Origin: Desmodus rotundus
Lineage: Eukaryota; Chordata; Mammalia; Chiroptera; Phyllostomidae
Direction of reading: 5' to 3'
Assembly (NCBI RefSeq): GCF_022682495.2
Contig: NC_071398.1
Span: 27,097,426-27,161,425, forward strand
Length of the DNA: 64,000 nucleotides
Position 1 is the first letter of the stretch; each line of letters starts with the position of its first letter. Of this stretch, positions 43,720 through 54,965 are shown piece by piece. The position numbers were made by a program, and so were the translations under genes. The notes under the pieces were generated by a model. It searched no databases. It was given only the letters and a program-made list of their open reading frames with translations, and had not been told where the DNA came from.

Positions 43720-45960
43720 GCCCAGAACTATCATGCTTAATTTCACGTATTTGAGGGTTTCCTTGCTATTTTTCTGTTATTGATATTCAGCTTAATTCCA
43801 CAGTGGTTAGAGAATCTATTCTATATGACTATAGTAAGCTGATATTTGTTGAGACTTGCTTTACAACTGAGCATGTGATAAATTTTGATAAATGGTCCAT
43901 GTGCAGTGGAAAATAATGTGAATTCCACAGTTTAATATTTTTTGTTCAAATTTCTATATATTTTTATAATATTCTATCAGTTGCTGAAAGAATAGCTATG
44001 GTATCTATTATTATAAACATACCTATTTCTCTTGGTATATCAAGTTTTTCTTTGAATATTTGAAGCTGTTATTAAGCACATACAAATTTAAACTTCTTAT
44101 ATTTCCCAATGCATTGACCCTTCAGTATTGTGAAACTTAGCTTTCTATCTCTGGAAATGCTTTTTGCTTTGACATTTCATTTACTTCATCTGGTATTAGA
44201 ATGACTACCCAACCTTACTGTCATCATGGTATATTTCTTTCTATCCTTTCTTCTCTCAAGTTTTCTGTAATCTTATATTTAGAATGCATATCTTATAAGC
44301 AGCATATATTTGGGTCTTTAATTCTTTAAATCAATTAGGATAAGTCTAGTCTTGTCACTGGGACTATTTTGTCCATTTAAATTTAAGATGAGTACCAAAT
44401 ATTTGGGTTTAAATCTACCAATCCTATTATTTATTTTCTGTTTGTTACACCTTTTAAATATTTCTTTTTCTCTCATTTCTTGCCTCTTTCTGGATTAATT
44501 ATTTTTATCATTTCACATCCTGCTCTAATAACTTATTTGTTATACTTCATATTCTTATAGTAGTTCATGAAAAATGCATCCTTTACTTATGAAATCTAAT
44601 ATAAATTAGCATCTTACCACTTCATGGATATTGCAAAGACCTTAGAATATTTGAACTCACTTTATTCCCTTCCTGTCTTTTGATATATTGTTTTCAAATG
44701 TTTTAATCCTACATATACTTTAAATTTCACAAAAATATTGTTTAATAAATGTTTACTTACATTTGCCCATTTATATACTCCTTTTATTGTTATTTATTCC
44801 CTCATATTTCTATGCTTCCATGTGGGACAGTTCTCCTTCCGATAAAGAATTCCTTTTTATTTTAAAAATAGTGCAGGTGTGTTGGCAACAGATTCTTTAA
44901 TTTATTGTTTTTCTAAAAGCATCTTTGTTGCTTGAGGTTTTTAAAATTTATATTATTGTTGACACTTTCAGATGTCACCATCCACCCACGCCCCTGAGTT
45001 GTTAACCTATATTTTCACTGGATGCGGAATCTCAGTTGACAGTGATTTTCTTCTAGCTCTTTAACTATGTCATTTCATTGACTTCTGCCATCTATTAACA
45101 TTCATTGAAAGGTCAGCCGTCAGTATTACTTTCTTCTCCATTGAAAGATATGTGGCTCTTTTCCCTGGCTGCTTTTAATAACACTTATTTCTCCTGACCC
45201 ATTTTCTCCCCTCCTTCTTAGACTCTATGACATATACATTGTTTCTATCTGTTGGTCTTCTTTCCAGTTCACCAGTCCTCTCTTCTACTATGTCTAATCG
45301 ATGGTTACACTTACCTGTTGACTTCTTAATTCCACTTGTTATATTTTAAATATAGTTTTCATCTATTTTATAGATTGAAATTCTCTACTGAAATTTTCCA
45401 TTTTATCTATTTTTGAATATTTTACTCAGAATAATTTTAAATTCAATGTCTGAAAACTTAAAATCTAGATCATTTCTAAGTCGATTGTCATTTTTAATAT
45501 TTTTCTCTTGGTTTTTGGCCATTTTTTATGGTCTTGGTATGCCTAGAAATTTTTAAAAATTAATTATAAACAACATATAAGAAAAATTTTTAGAGATAAT
45601 CCTCTAGCTGATCTCATATTTTTACAAAAAAGACTTACTCATGCTTTCTGTATCCCAATAAGGATGGAAAAAGGTGACTTTAAATCAGTCTAGGACTGAG
45701 CTGGTTCATATTGGGTTTCTGTCCTTCATGAGGGCTAATCTACCTCCTGTGGTTTCCCTTACTCCTCAGGGACAGCCTTTCTGGGGTCCTAACTGAACGT
45801 CTGATATGGTTACATACCAGACTCTTACACTTTTGAGATCCTGAACTTTAGATGTTGTCTTCTCAGCCCCCTGGGACTCCTGAAAGCTCTGGTCTGCTTC
45901 CTTGTCACTGAGCCAGTACTTCCTGTTCACATTCTAAGCCACTTGTCCTTGTGCCCTTGC
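43720..45960 (-). mobile_element. Old LINE-1 (L1M) body, reverse, highly diverged
   Basis: TTAATTCCACAGTGGTTAGA, GCATGTGATAAATTTTGATA, TGAAGCTGTTATTAAGCACA, CCTTTCTTCTCTCAAG, GCATATATTTGGGTCTTTAA, and TCCCTGGCTGCTTTTAATAA follow the reverse order of old L1M 5'/ORF sequence. No reading frame survives. Confidence 0.65.
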
Positions 45961-48289
45961 AATTTAGAAAATGACTTGAGGGTAAAAGTGTACAGAATAG
46001 TGGCTTCACTTCAGTGAATCTCCCTTCTCTGCAGGGTCCTGGACCCTCAAGTTATGACTGCCAAGGTAGTTGTCCGGTGCTTCCAGATAGGTGGGTGCGG
46101 TGTTTTGTGGTAAGTCCATATTGTTGAGTCATTCTAGGTTTGAGGGGTGGTCTAGAAGAAGCTTTCCCAAATTACCATATAGAATGGAAAAAATCTGGGC
46201 TTTTTTTTTTATTCTGGAGCATCAGGGAAAAGTGATACATATTGTGTATATGGAATTCACTGTGGCACAAAGCCTGATAACATTTTCATTAAAAATATGG
46301 ATCAAAGAAATATAATTAAATGGTTTGACAGTGCCCACCCACTCTCATATCATTTGCTTTAAAATCAAGTCATTTTAGTGAAAAAAATTTTAAAGTATCT
46401 TGTGTCTCCTCCTTGATATTGATAATCAAGTGACTGTACCTCCCAGGGAGTTGAACCACATAATCAGAGAAGGCTTTGTCTCTGATCCCCTCAGTATGTG
46501 GAGTGGACCTGAACACATGGAATTTTCATGGCTCTTCTGAATCTTTTCATTTGCTTTTGGTGGCTGCATGTTTCCAATTATGAATAGGATAGGTACCATC
46601 ATGTGCCATCTTTCACCAAAAGTCTAACTGAAGTGAATATATTTATCCACTCCTCCAGGATTCCATGCAATATAGTTGAGTGATTTAAGGGAAACTCTCC
46701 TATCTCCATCACAGCTTATTTCCCTCAGGAGAGCCCTTTAGATTCAGGTGTGTCCATGTCTAAACACTGACCACATAATTACACACTCTGCTTCTTCAAT
46801 CGAGATTAATCCAGAAGCCTACCACGTATTTCTTAGAAGATCGAACCTATTGCAATTACCTGATTGAAATGACTTTTCTGGAGGGTGGAGTCCAAGACAT
46901 TTTAACAACCAGTTAAATCTTTAAAGATGATTAAGTGTTATTCCAAATAGTCCAGACTTCCTTTTCCTATGAAGCTTTTTATAGCCATAATGGTGAAATA
47001 TACAAGACTTTTTTCTATGATGCTGTGAAATCATGTATCTGACAGTTTTCTATGTGGCTGAAGTTTTAAATGAAACCAAATATACATGTTATCTTTATCC
47101 CATGTCATTGTACAGTATGATGGGGGGATATTAATATGTAAAGAAATGGAATATTTGGAGAGAATAGAATAATGTAATTTCAGTGCACGGGTACCCCCAA
47201 TTTCCAGCTGTGAAAACAGTAACATCACTCACAATTACATCAGTTCCTGCCCCACCTTTGTCTAAGACAATACCTTGTCCAGGGACTCTGGAAGCCATTT
47301 ATTGTAAATTGCATTCCCAAATTCCCATGATATAATAGAAGAGGGATTAGTTGCAAAACAACCAACACCCACATTCCCCATTTATCTTCACTTGAAAGGG
47401 GTGAGTTTATTTCTCTCTTCTCCTGTACCAAGGTCACAGAAAAACACAAAATCATCAATTCACTCTTTTAGTGTTCACATTTCAGAGACACTTGAAACAG
47501 CAGGTCTACAGCTGGACTTCTTGACTAAAATAGAGAGAAGGGAAACATTTGTACAAATATAATCAGTACTCTATAAATAGAAGCCCTCATCCAAATAGGA
47601 TTCTTCCAGCTAAGGAAATGGGTAGTGGGTGCATTCCCAGATTTAACTTTTCATAGGCAGCAGGGTGAGAAATTTTGCTTTGTTGAAAATGCTCATGCTG
47701 ATTACAAACTGTGTGATGTCAAAATATCTGGATTTTTTCAAGTGAAAAAAATGTAATCTGTAGCTAGTTCTTCAAGTCGCTTGTAGAGGTAGACCAGATA
47801 GCCAGATGATTTATTGCATTAATCACTTTTTTATAATTATATTCATGATGTGTTGATCCCCATCATCCCTGTGTGGACCTCTATGCAAATTATGTACTTC
47901 TGCTAACCCTCTGCTTATGCTCAGAGGGTCAGGAGCAACTCGATGGTAATAAAAGCAATCTTTTACTACAGCTGGCAGAGTCTTACCATGGAGCCACTGC
48001 AGAGCACGGTGGCCTCTGAAGATTTCACCCATCTGCTTCTACCCAAAGACAATACCCTCACACTAAGAGCAACAACCACAGAGCTATAAAACATCTATTT
48101 GTCTTAACTCTAAGAATGTAACATTACTACACTTCCATAATATAACTTGCAGAATGAGTATTTGAGTTCAAAAATAGAAAGCCAAAAGCAACAAAAATGG
48201 AGCATCTGGAAACCATTTTGTACTGAGCAGTGCTAGAGATAAGATCACCGGGTCTTACCTGTGGATGGTCTTAATTAAACACTCTTCCC
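45961..48289. other. Unique intronic sequence
   Basis: AT-rich, no named repeat or exon recognised over 2.3 kb. Open frames stay at or under 74 codons. Confidence 0.45.
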
Positions 48290-48600
48290 CTGGTCACAAC
48301 CTTCCTTCATCTCAGGCCATGTGAGGCTCTACTTATTCTCCAACAAGCCAAGCTTTGAATGCCTCAACAGCACAGCACATTCTGTTCCCTTCTCCCTGGA
48401 ATGCCTTTCCCTTTTTTGTCCCTGGAAATCTCCAATTTATCCTGCAACATGCAAATCATAAATACCCCGCCAGATTGTTTCTTCTTCTTCCTACACATAC
48501 TAGGCATCCTCCCACATAGTATTATCATGTTGCCTTTTAGTTATTTACCCATACTCTATCTCCCTAAGACCATTTGAATGCTAGATATGTAGGGATATGT
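48290..48600 (+). mobile_element. L2 LINE 3' fragment
   Basis: CCAACAAGCCAAGCTTTGAA, then CATTCTGTTCCCTTCTCCCT with GGAATGCCTTTCC, and TGGAAATCTCCAATTTATCC. Confidence 0.65.
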
Positions 48601-49699
48601 CCTTTTCACTACTGCCTTTAGGGCCAAGAGGTGAATTTATTATTCATGCATCAAATACTTATTACAGCCTGTAGTGTCTCAGCTTCTAATATGACATTAA
48701 ATATTATTCTTTTCCATATTATATACACTGTTACATGAATACCTTGTGTGTTACATTGTGTGTTGCTATGTAATACACTATTATGTATTCTGATATACAG
48801 TATACAATATTCACCTTCTAATGTGCCATGTAATTAAGTTATTTACTCACTCATTATCACTCTCCCCAAATTAGAATGTTGGCTTCATGAGAAACTTTGT
48901 TCTTTTGTTTTTGCTCTAGCCACAGCACCGAGCCAGGCATATAGTATAGGACTGAATGAATGAATGAGTGAATAAATAATAAATGAATTGTTTGACAGAA
49001 AGCAAAAGCAACAGAGGCAGTTGGAAAGTTAAAGAGGCATGTTGTTGAAAGAGATAACCGCTGGTTCTAGAGATGAGGGGCACAGGTCAAGGCAGATAGC
49101 AGATCCCAGGCCAGCTTGTTGGCAGCAAATGCTGCTGCCAAGGAAAATCAGGGCCCTGCAGTAACACAGAAATCACAATGGATCCCAAGGTTTACTATTT
49201 TACTGTGGTACGCTGCGAGCTGAGAGGATTGGCATTAACTTCCTTTCCAGAGGGGAATAAACCAATCTACATAACCTGCAGGGAGTCCTAAATCTACTTC
49301 CTACCAATAAAATTCAAAAAGGAAGGAAGGAAGAAAACTCAGTGTTAAAAAATAATACATAAAGGAATCGTTAGAGTGGAGACAATATCCTACAAACTTA
49401 AAAACAAGACAGAGAAAATATTCCAGCTCCAGAGTTCTCCATGGTTTCATTCTTATAAGTGGATTAAACACAAAAATCCAGATTTGATTTTTGTATATTC
49501 ATTGGTTTCCAAACTAAAATCTACTTCAGTTATAGACTGAATATCAGTTTTTCCAGTCTTGGCAGCATTTTGTTTGACTGTTGACCCTCCCACATCTGAG
49601 AAGACAGGGATTTATGAAAAGTGTCTTCTTCAGCCTGTCTTACCTGAATCTACCTATACTTGTACGTTACACATGATAACAGTATGCTGTTGCTTTCCC
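48601..49699. other. Unique intronic sequence
   Basis: AT-rich with a GAATGAATGAATGAGTGAAT run at 48954-48973 and a GGAAGGAAGGAAG run at 49321-49333. No gene seen. Confidence 0.45.
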
Positions 49700-49990
49700 A
49701 ATTGTATTTATCCAGCCATTCATTCATTCACTGGCCCAGCCATCAGACAACTATTCCGTACTTCATCTTCGCCAGGCACTGTGTTAGACTGGGTTGCAGT
49801 ACAGTGAGCTCAAGAGGCATGGTCGCTGACCTCGTGAAGTTACAGTCTGAAGTGGGGACAGCCAATGAGCAAAGAGCTACAGATAGCCCCTAGTGAGAAG
49901 ATGGAACAGGGTGAAATCTCTGCAGATGGGGGCAATGCAGGCCTCTACCGTAGAGTTGAGGGAGGTCTCCTCTGAGGAGGTGACATTTAC
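49700..49990 (-). mobile_element. L2 LINE (reverse)
   Basis: CATTCATTCATTCACTGGCC, GCCAGGCACTGTGTTAGACT, ATGGTCGCTGACCTCGTGAA, CTCCTCTGAGGAGGTGACAT. Continues after the LTR at about 50415. Confidence 0.65.
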
Positions 49991-49996
49991 AATGAC

Positions 49997-50414
49997 TGCG
50001 TTAGTGTCCTGGGGCTGCTGTAACACCACACACTGTGTGGCTTAAACAACAGAGTTCTCTCACAATTCTGGAGGCCACAGTCCAAGAAGGGTAGTTCCTT
50101 CTGAGAGAGAATCTCTCTATGCCTGTCTTTTAGTGCCTGGTGGTTTACTACAAGCTGCAGCATTGGTGGGTTGGTAGATGCCTCCCCCGATCTCTGCCCT
50201 CATCTTTACATGGCGTTCTCCCTGTGTGTGTGACTGTGTATAAATTTCCCCTTTTTATGAGAACACTAACCATATTGGGTTAGAACCCACTCTAATACCT
50301 TATTTTAACTTGGTCCTCTGTAAAGACCTTATTTTCAAATAAGATCACATCTTGAGATTCTGCCAGTTAGGGTTCCAACATAGCTTTTTGGGGAGATACA
50401 ATTCAACCCAAACA
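49997..50414 (+). mobile_element. MLT2-like LTR (ERVL) inserted in an L2
   Basis: TGCGTTAGTGTCCTGGGGCT, TGTGTGGCTTAAACAACAG, CTCTCACAATTCTGGAGGC, ending AGATACAATTCAACCCAAAC with A. Both flanks are reverse L2, so the LTR landed in the older L2. Confidence 0.7.
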
Positions 50415-50625
50415 GTGAGACTTGGGAGGGTCCATGTGAAGAGCCCAAGGCCAGGAAGAGCACGTCTTGCTTGAGGATCTGAAAGCCATCAGTGTGACTG
50501 GAGCAGCATAAGACAGAGTGAGGGATGTGCAACTGGACAGGATGGCAGGGGCCAGATAGTGCAGGCAAGGCAAGGGGGCTGGGTTTACGCAAAGTGCAGT
50601 GGGAAGACATCAGCAGACCATGCAG
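50415..50625 (-). mobile_element. L2 LINE (reverse), right part
   Basis: GAAGAGCCCAAGGCCAGGAA, CAGTGTGACTGGAGCAGCAT and GGGGCCAGATAGTGCAGGCA match the 3' part of reverse L2. Confidence 0.6.
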
Positions 50626-50824
50626 AGGGTAGATAACTTCCCAAGACTTTGCACCCTCACACTGCTCCAGAATATTATTGTCTACAGGGGTGAATCACTA
50701 GTCAGGAGATTGCTGGGGACTATGCCATCAGTCACATGTGGCCCCTACCACCAACATCCTTCACAGAACTGGTAATAATACCAACAGCAAGAAACCAACA
50801 TTAGAAGACATCAACATAGTCATT

Positions 50825-50950
50825 TTTAAGCTTATGAAGACCTTCCACATGCCACATTCTTTGTCTCACCTAATATCTGTACATACAGTCCAGGGAAGAG
50901 GGTCTGGTTGTCACCCCTGTGCAGATGAGAAAGCTGAGGCTCAGTGAACC
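50825..50950 (-). mobile_element. MIR SINE (reverse) fragment
   Basis: CTTTGTCTCACCTAATATCT and GAAAGCTGAGGCTCAGTGAA. Confidence 0.55.
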
Positions 50951-51194
50951 GATTCCTTCCTCAAGGACACTGGGGAACTAGAAGTTGAGATTCTGAACTT
51001 GGCATCTCCTTTGCCCTTGCAAATTCAGAGATGTCTTTTCTAAAATGCAGCACGTGTGTCCCATCAACAACAAGAAATGTGTAATGAATTCTTGTCAAAG
51101 GCAAGACAGTTCATTCAATCAGAAGTTCCATCTGCCCAACACTTCTGGACCTGCTATTTTCTCCCCTTTGTCATTAAATAAATATCCAGAAGCC

Positions 51195-51395
51195 AGTGCT
51201 AACATCTGAAAGCATTTGCTTTGTGCTAGGCAGGGTCCAAGAGCTTTACATGCACTCCATCCTTCACTCCTTCTGCCAACCCTGAAGTAGGTACTATTAT
51301 TGTCATACCCATTTCATGGATGTGGAGACCAAGGTTCAGAGAGCTAAAGAACTTGCCCACAGTCTAGATCCCATGCCCTCAACCCAGCACTAAGC
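51195..51395 (-). mobile_element. MIR SINE (reverse)
   Basis: TTGTGCTAGGCAGGGTCCAA, TAGGTACTATTATTGTCATA, ATGTGGAGACCAAGGTTCAG with AGAGCTAAAGAACTTGCCCA. Confidence 0.75.
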
Positions 51396-51949
51396 TACCT
51401 CTGCATCCTGAAAGGGTTAACAACTTGCACCAGTAGGCCCAATTCTCAGAGCATTTCTGCTGGATTCAGCCACAGCTCTGACATTTCTATTCCATCGTCT
51501 TGCTCTTCCAATCAAGGAGTGCTGGCCAGGGCTCAGGGAATATCCATCGGTTTTTGTTATCACACTTGTGCACCAGAGGCTTGGCTAAAGAAACCGGGTT
51601 TACAACCTCCAATCTCATCTCTGCGTGAATTTTTCGGACTTCAACTCACTGCCTTCCACCTTCCTGTTGCTTCACCTGCCTCTCTGCTCAAATGAGGACA
51701 ATATTTTGGGCAAGCCCTGGATGTAACTACAGCACTTGAAACAAAATTCTTCCCTGGGCTCACCAGGACACATCTAAGCTATTGTTTCTCCCTCTACAGT
51801 TTCTTCAAATTAGAAAGGGAGCATGGACTTTTAATAGCCAGTGAATTTGATTAGCAGGCTTGTATCTTTATTTTGATAGGTCTAGTGGGCAAATATAATA
51901 ATCATTTCTTAGGAGCAAAGATTGAAAAATGTTTTCATCCATAAAGCCA
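51396..51949. other. Unique intronic sequence
   Basis: No feature recognised. Confidence 0.4.
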
Positions 51950-52205
51950 ACTTTTTAAAGCTAACAGTTAATAAGTGCTTCTCTGTGTGAGGTACTGTTC
52001 TAAATGCTGCAGGCATCTTTAATTCATTTCATTCTCAACAGCCTTCTGACATAAGTAATCTTATTATCCCCATGTCATAGATAAGGAAACCAAGGCCTGG
52101 GGAAGTTAAACAACACGCCCAAGGTTACAGGATGGTGAGGCAGGGATGCCAACCTGGGGCATCTGGTTCCAGAGCCCAGCTCTCAACCACTACACTGTAC
52201 TCACC
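51950..52205 (-). mobile_element. MIR SINE (reverse), near full length
   Basis: AGTTAATAAGTGCTTCTCTG, TAATCTTATTATCCCCATGT, GATAAGGAAACCAAGGCCTG and TTCCAGAGCCCAGCTCTCAA with CCACTACACT. Among the best-preserved MIR copies here. Confidence 0.8.
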
Positions 52206-52689
52206 TCTGAGTTTCTCCGTGTTGCCTGACTCTGTGCGATTCAGAAATGAAGGAAACCAGGCCTCGACAAGCTAGCCTTCTGACAAAAGACCTCAACAAC
52301 CAAGTCAAATCACCTCTGTGGAACACAGCAACATTCTGGAAAGAATATTGACATGTCCACTTTATAGACATTCATGTGCACATCTAACTTGAAATCTTCC
52401 TCCATTGCTGTTAATAGCTTATCATGGTATACCTATTACCAGCTATCTTGATTGAAATCCAGGTTTTAGTCACTGGAGAATTCGGGCAAAGGCCTATAAA
52501 GCAAGAAAAACTTTGGTTCATTAACTAGGGTCATTTTTATACTAGTCTGCTATCTGTGATAACAATTTTTAAATCTTTTAAATTTATGACTGTCGTTACT
52601 GCCATTCCATAATCATTAGTGAGATAATGTGTTTCTTCAGTTCACCTGTCTTTGTGCATTTGTTATACTTGTTCTGAGTGAGCAGGGTT
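52206..52689. other. Unique intronic sequence
   Basis: No feature recognised. Confidence 0.4.
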
Positions 52690-52830
52690 GAAAGTGGCCT
52701 CAGCTCTTTCATTCATGCACTCACCAAGTGCTTATCTAACACAGGGACTGAGCTGAAGGCTGGAGATTTAAATAAGATGGGCAAGTCCTTGTCTTCTTAA
52801 GCATTAGCAGGAAGGACACATATTAAAATA
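52690..52830 (-). mobile_element. L2 LINE (reverse) fragment
   Basis: TTCATTCATGCACTCACCAA with GTGCTTATCTAACACAGGG, then AAGTCCTTGTCTTCTTAAGC. Confidence 0.5.
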
Positions 52831-53164
52831 TTGCCAGAGGGGTGTATCCCACAGATAGATTCAGAGCTGCGGGAACATGACCTAAGGAAAACAGACCTCA
52901 TCTGGGATCTGGAAAGGCAAGTTCATCCTTTAAGTCTTGGCTTTACTAAATCGAGAGAGGTGGTGCCGGAATGCTCATTCTGGTCAGAGCACAACACAGT
53001 ATGTGCAAGTGCCCTGAGTCACACAGGGTGTTTGAGAGGCAGAGAGGAGGAACTGGGGCTAGCATGGGCACCATAAACACAGTACAGGCACGAGAGGTGG
53101 CCCACCCGCTGTTCTTCAGGAAGCCAAGCATTTCCCTTAAGCTCCCCTGAGTCTCCCAGTCAGA
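52831..53164. other. Unique intronic sequence
   Basis: No named repeat. May include decayed L2 (GGAATGCTCATTCTGGTCAG). Confidence 0.35.
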
Positions 53165-53176
53165 ATTACAGTAACT

Positions 53177-53389
53177 AGCCCTGTCTGGTGTGGCTCAGTG
53201 GATTGAGCGCTGGTGCTGTGAACCAAAGTGTCGCAGGTTTGATTCCCAGTCAGGGCACATGCCTGGGTTGTGGGCCAGGTCCCCAGTAGGGAACGCGTGA
53301 GAGGCAACCACACATCAATGTTTCTCTCCCTCTCTTTCTCCCTCCCTTCCCCTCTGTCTAAAAGTAAATACATAAAATCTTTAAAAAAA
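53177..53389 (+). mobile_element. VES SINE (bat tRNA-derived), full length
   Basis: Head GCCCTGTCTGGTGTGGCTCA, A box TGGCTCAGTGG at 53191-53201, B box GGTTTGATTCC at 53236-53246, then CAGTCAGGGCACATGCCTGG, GAGAGGCAACCACACATCAA, a CT-rich stretch and an A-rich end. ATTACAGTAACT (53165-53176) and ATTACGGTAACT (53390-53401) are the target-site duplication with one change. Transcribed by RNA polymerase III in principle and mobilised by LINE-1 (family knowledge). Confidence 0.93.
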
Positions 53390-53489
53390 ATTACGGTAAC
53401 TGGCTCTCTAAGACCTGTGCTTCTCCAGTGTTTTGTTCCTGCCTCAATCATAGTTCCCTTCCCAGCATGCATTGGATCAGCACTATAAG

Positions 53490-53640
53490 TAAGTATCCAT
53501 TTCTGCCTCCTCCAGACTGGAGCTCCCTGAGGGCAGACACAACTTCATTTGTCACAATCCTCCCCTCCGGTCATAGAGTGGTGGACACAGAGGGAAACCC
53601 AAAGAATATTTGTTGCATTAAATCAAATCTAACAAACAGA
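53490..53640 (+). mobile_element. L2 LINE 3' tail
   Basis: CAGACTGGAGCTCCCTGAGG with GCAGACACAACTTC and AAAGAATATTTGTTGCATT. Confidence 0.6.
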
Positions 53641-54083
53641 AGTCTTTCCCAGCAGCTCTGCAAACAGGAACAGATGCCTTTGCTAATCACCCCGGGATGC
53701 ATGGTTTAACAAGGGTTCAGTTCAGTGCTGTAAACCTGTATGTCACAGCCAGAACCAGTTAGTTGTCTGCTTTACAACAGCCAAGCACTGGTCTCCCACA
53801 TGATGGTCACTGGACCCTGTCACTCAGGAGAGCCTCAACAAACGCCATAGAATCGAAATGACCACTTGTACAACCTCGTATAAAAATGGCCCAAATATCT
53901 TTTTTCATTCAACTCTGGGAAATTGAAAAGATAACTCAGAGTAAGGCTGACCCTAGAGGCTTACTCTTCCTCAAGAAAATTTGCTTGTAGTTTCTCCTGA
54001 GTTAAAGAGCAGCAGCTTGTACTCACTTTGTTGTTGAAGGCAGAAACCCACTTTGAAATAGCATGAACAAATCTTGCAAATCA
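53641..54083. other. Unique intronic sequence
   Basis: No feature recognised. Confidence 0.4.
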
Positions 54084-54252
54084 TTGGTACTCATCACCGT
54101 GCATTACATCACTACTCATCATAGGGCATTACACTGGTACTCGTCACGAACGAATGCATTGGTACTCATTACTGGGAATTGCATTGATACTAGTCACTGG
54201 GCATTGTGCTGGTACTCATCACTAGAGAATGCGCTGGTACTCGTCACTGGGA
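54084..54252 (+). repeat. 25-bp minisatellite, about 6.7 diverged units
   Basis: Unit resembles TGGTACTCATCACTGGGCAT plus about five bases. GGTACTC or a one-base variant recurs roughly every 25 bases. Because 25 is not a multiple of three, the open frame at 54063-54446 through it is incidental. Confidence 0.8.
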
Positions 54253-54289
54253 AGTCTATGGGCTTTCTGGCTTCAGATGCAGTGCCTCC

Positions 54290-54720
54290 AGGACTCAGAC
54301 AGCATCGTCAGAATGCTGCTGATGTGTCACTCCACCTCTTGGCTGTGCTTGTCTCTCTATATTGGCTTTATTCTCTGGTAGGCTCTCTCCTCTGTCAGGT
54401 AAGATGGCCTCTGGTAGCTAAGCTCATGTCCCCATGGCTTATGTAAAAAGGAAAACACACAACCCTCTTGCCCAGATGCAAACACTAATTTCATAGAAAG
54501 ACTTCAGTTGGTTGCACTGGGTTCCAAAGTCACCTCAGACCAGAAACCAAGTGGCAGGGAATGATGAGATAATTGTCTCACCCCACATGTGAGGAAGAAA
54601 AAGTGAGGCCTGTGGTTGATAGTACCAATGGGACCCCAAGGGATGGGGTGAGATGGTTCCCCAAAGAAAGGGGCACCCCTGATTGGAGCTACACTTCCAT
54701 CTATTCCAGCACCTGTGTGA
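54290..54720 (+). mobile_element. Unassigned old LTR-like repeat, copy 3 of 3
   Basis: TATTGGCTTTATTCTCTGGT with AGGCTCTCTCC, TAAGATGGCCTCTGGTAGCT and AGATGGTTCCCCAAAGAAAG follow the block order of 32645-33240 and 34580-35125. Confidence 0.4.
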
Positions 54721-54827
54721 AAGTGAATCAGTTACCTTAGTCTGGTCATCAGAAGCAGGGGTGTGCTGGGGACACCTTGCACTAGCTTCACAAGAGTGGA
54801 TTATATTCCCAGGTCTGTGTGTGGTAA

Positions 54828-54965
54828 CATCATGTTGGTAGCTTGAAATCTGCTATGGTGGGAGTATTTACACCACAGAAGTTGGCACAAGCTACAAACC
54901 AGGGCTTTTTTTTCCCACTGAGAAGCCAGTTGTCAAACATATACCAACACACTACTGTGTGTAAG
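54828..54965 (+). mobile_element. Old interspersed repeat of unassigned family, copy 2
   Basis: ATGTTGGTAGCTTGAAATC, GCTATGGTGGGAGTATTTAC, GAAGCCAGTTGTCAAACATA. Same family as 28311-28430 and more complete in the middle. Confidence 0.55.

Noticed and set aside
53177..53250. tRNA gene candidate with A and B boxes
   Set aside because: It is the tRNA-derived head of a VES SINE with tail and target-site duplication, not a functional tRNA.
54063..54446. 127-codon open frame over the minisatellite
   Set aside because: The repeat unit is about 25 bases, not a multiple of three, so the peptide does not repeat cleanly. Nothing supports coding.
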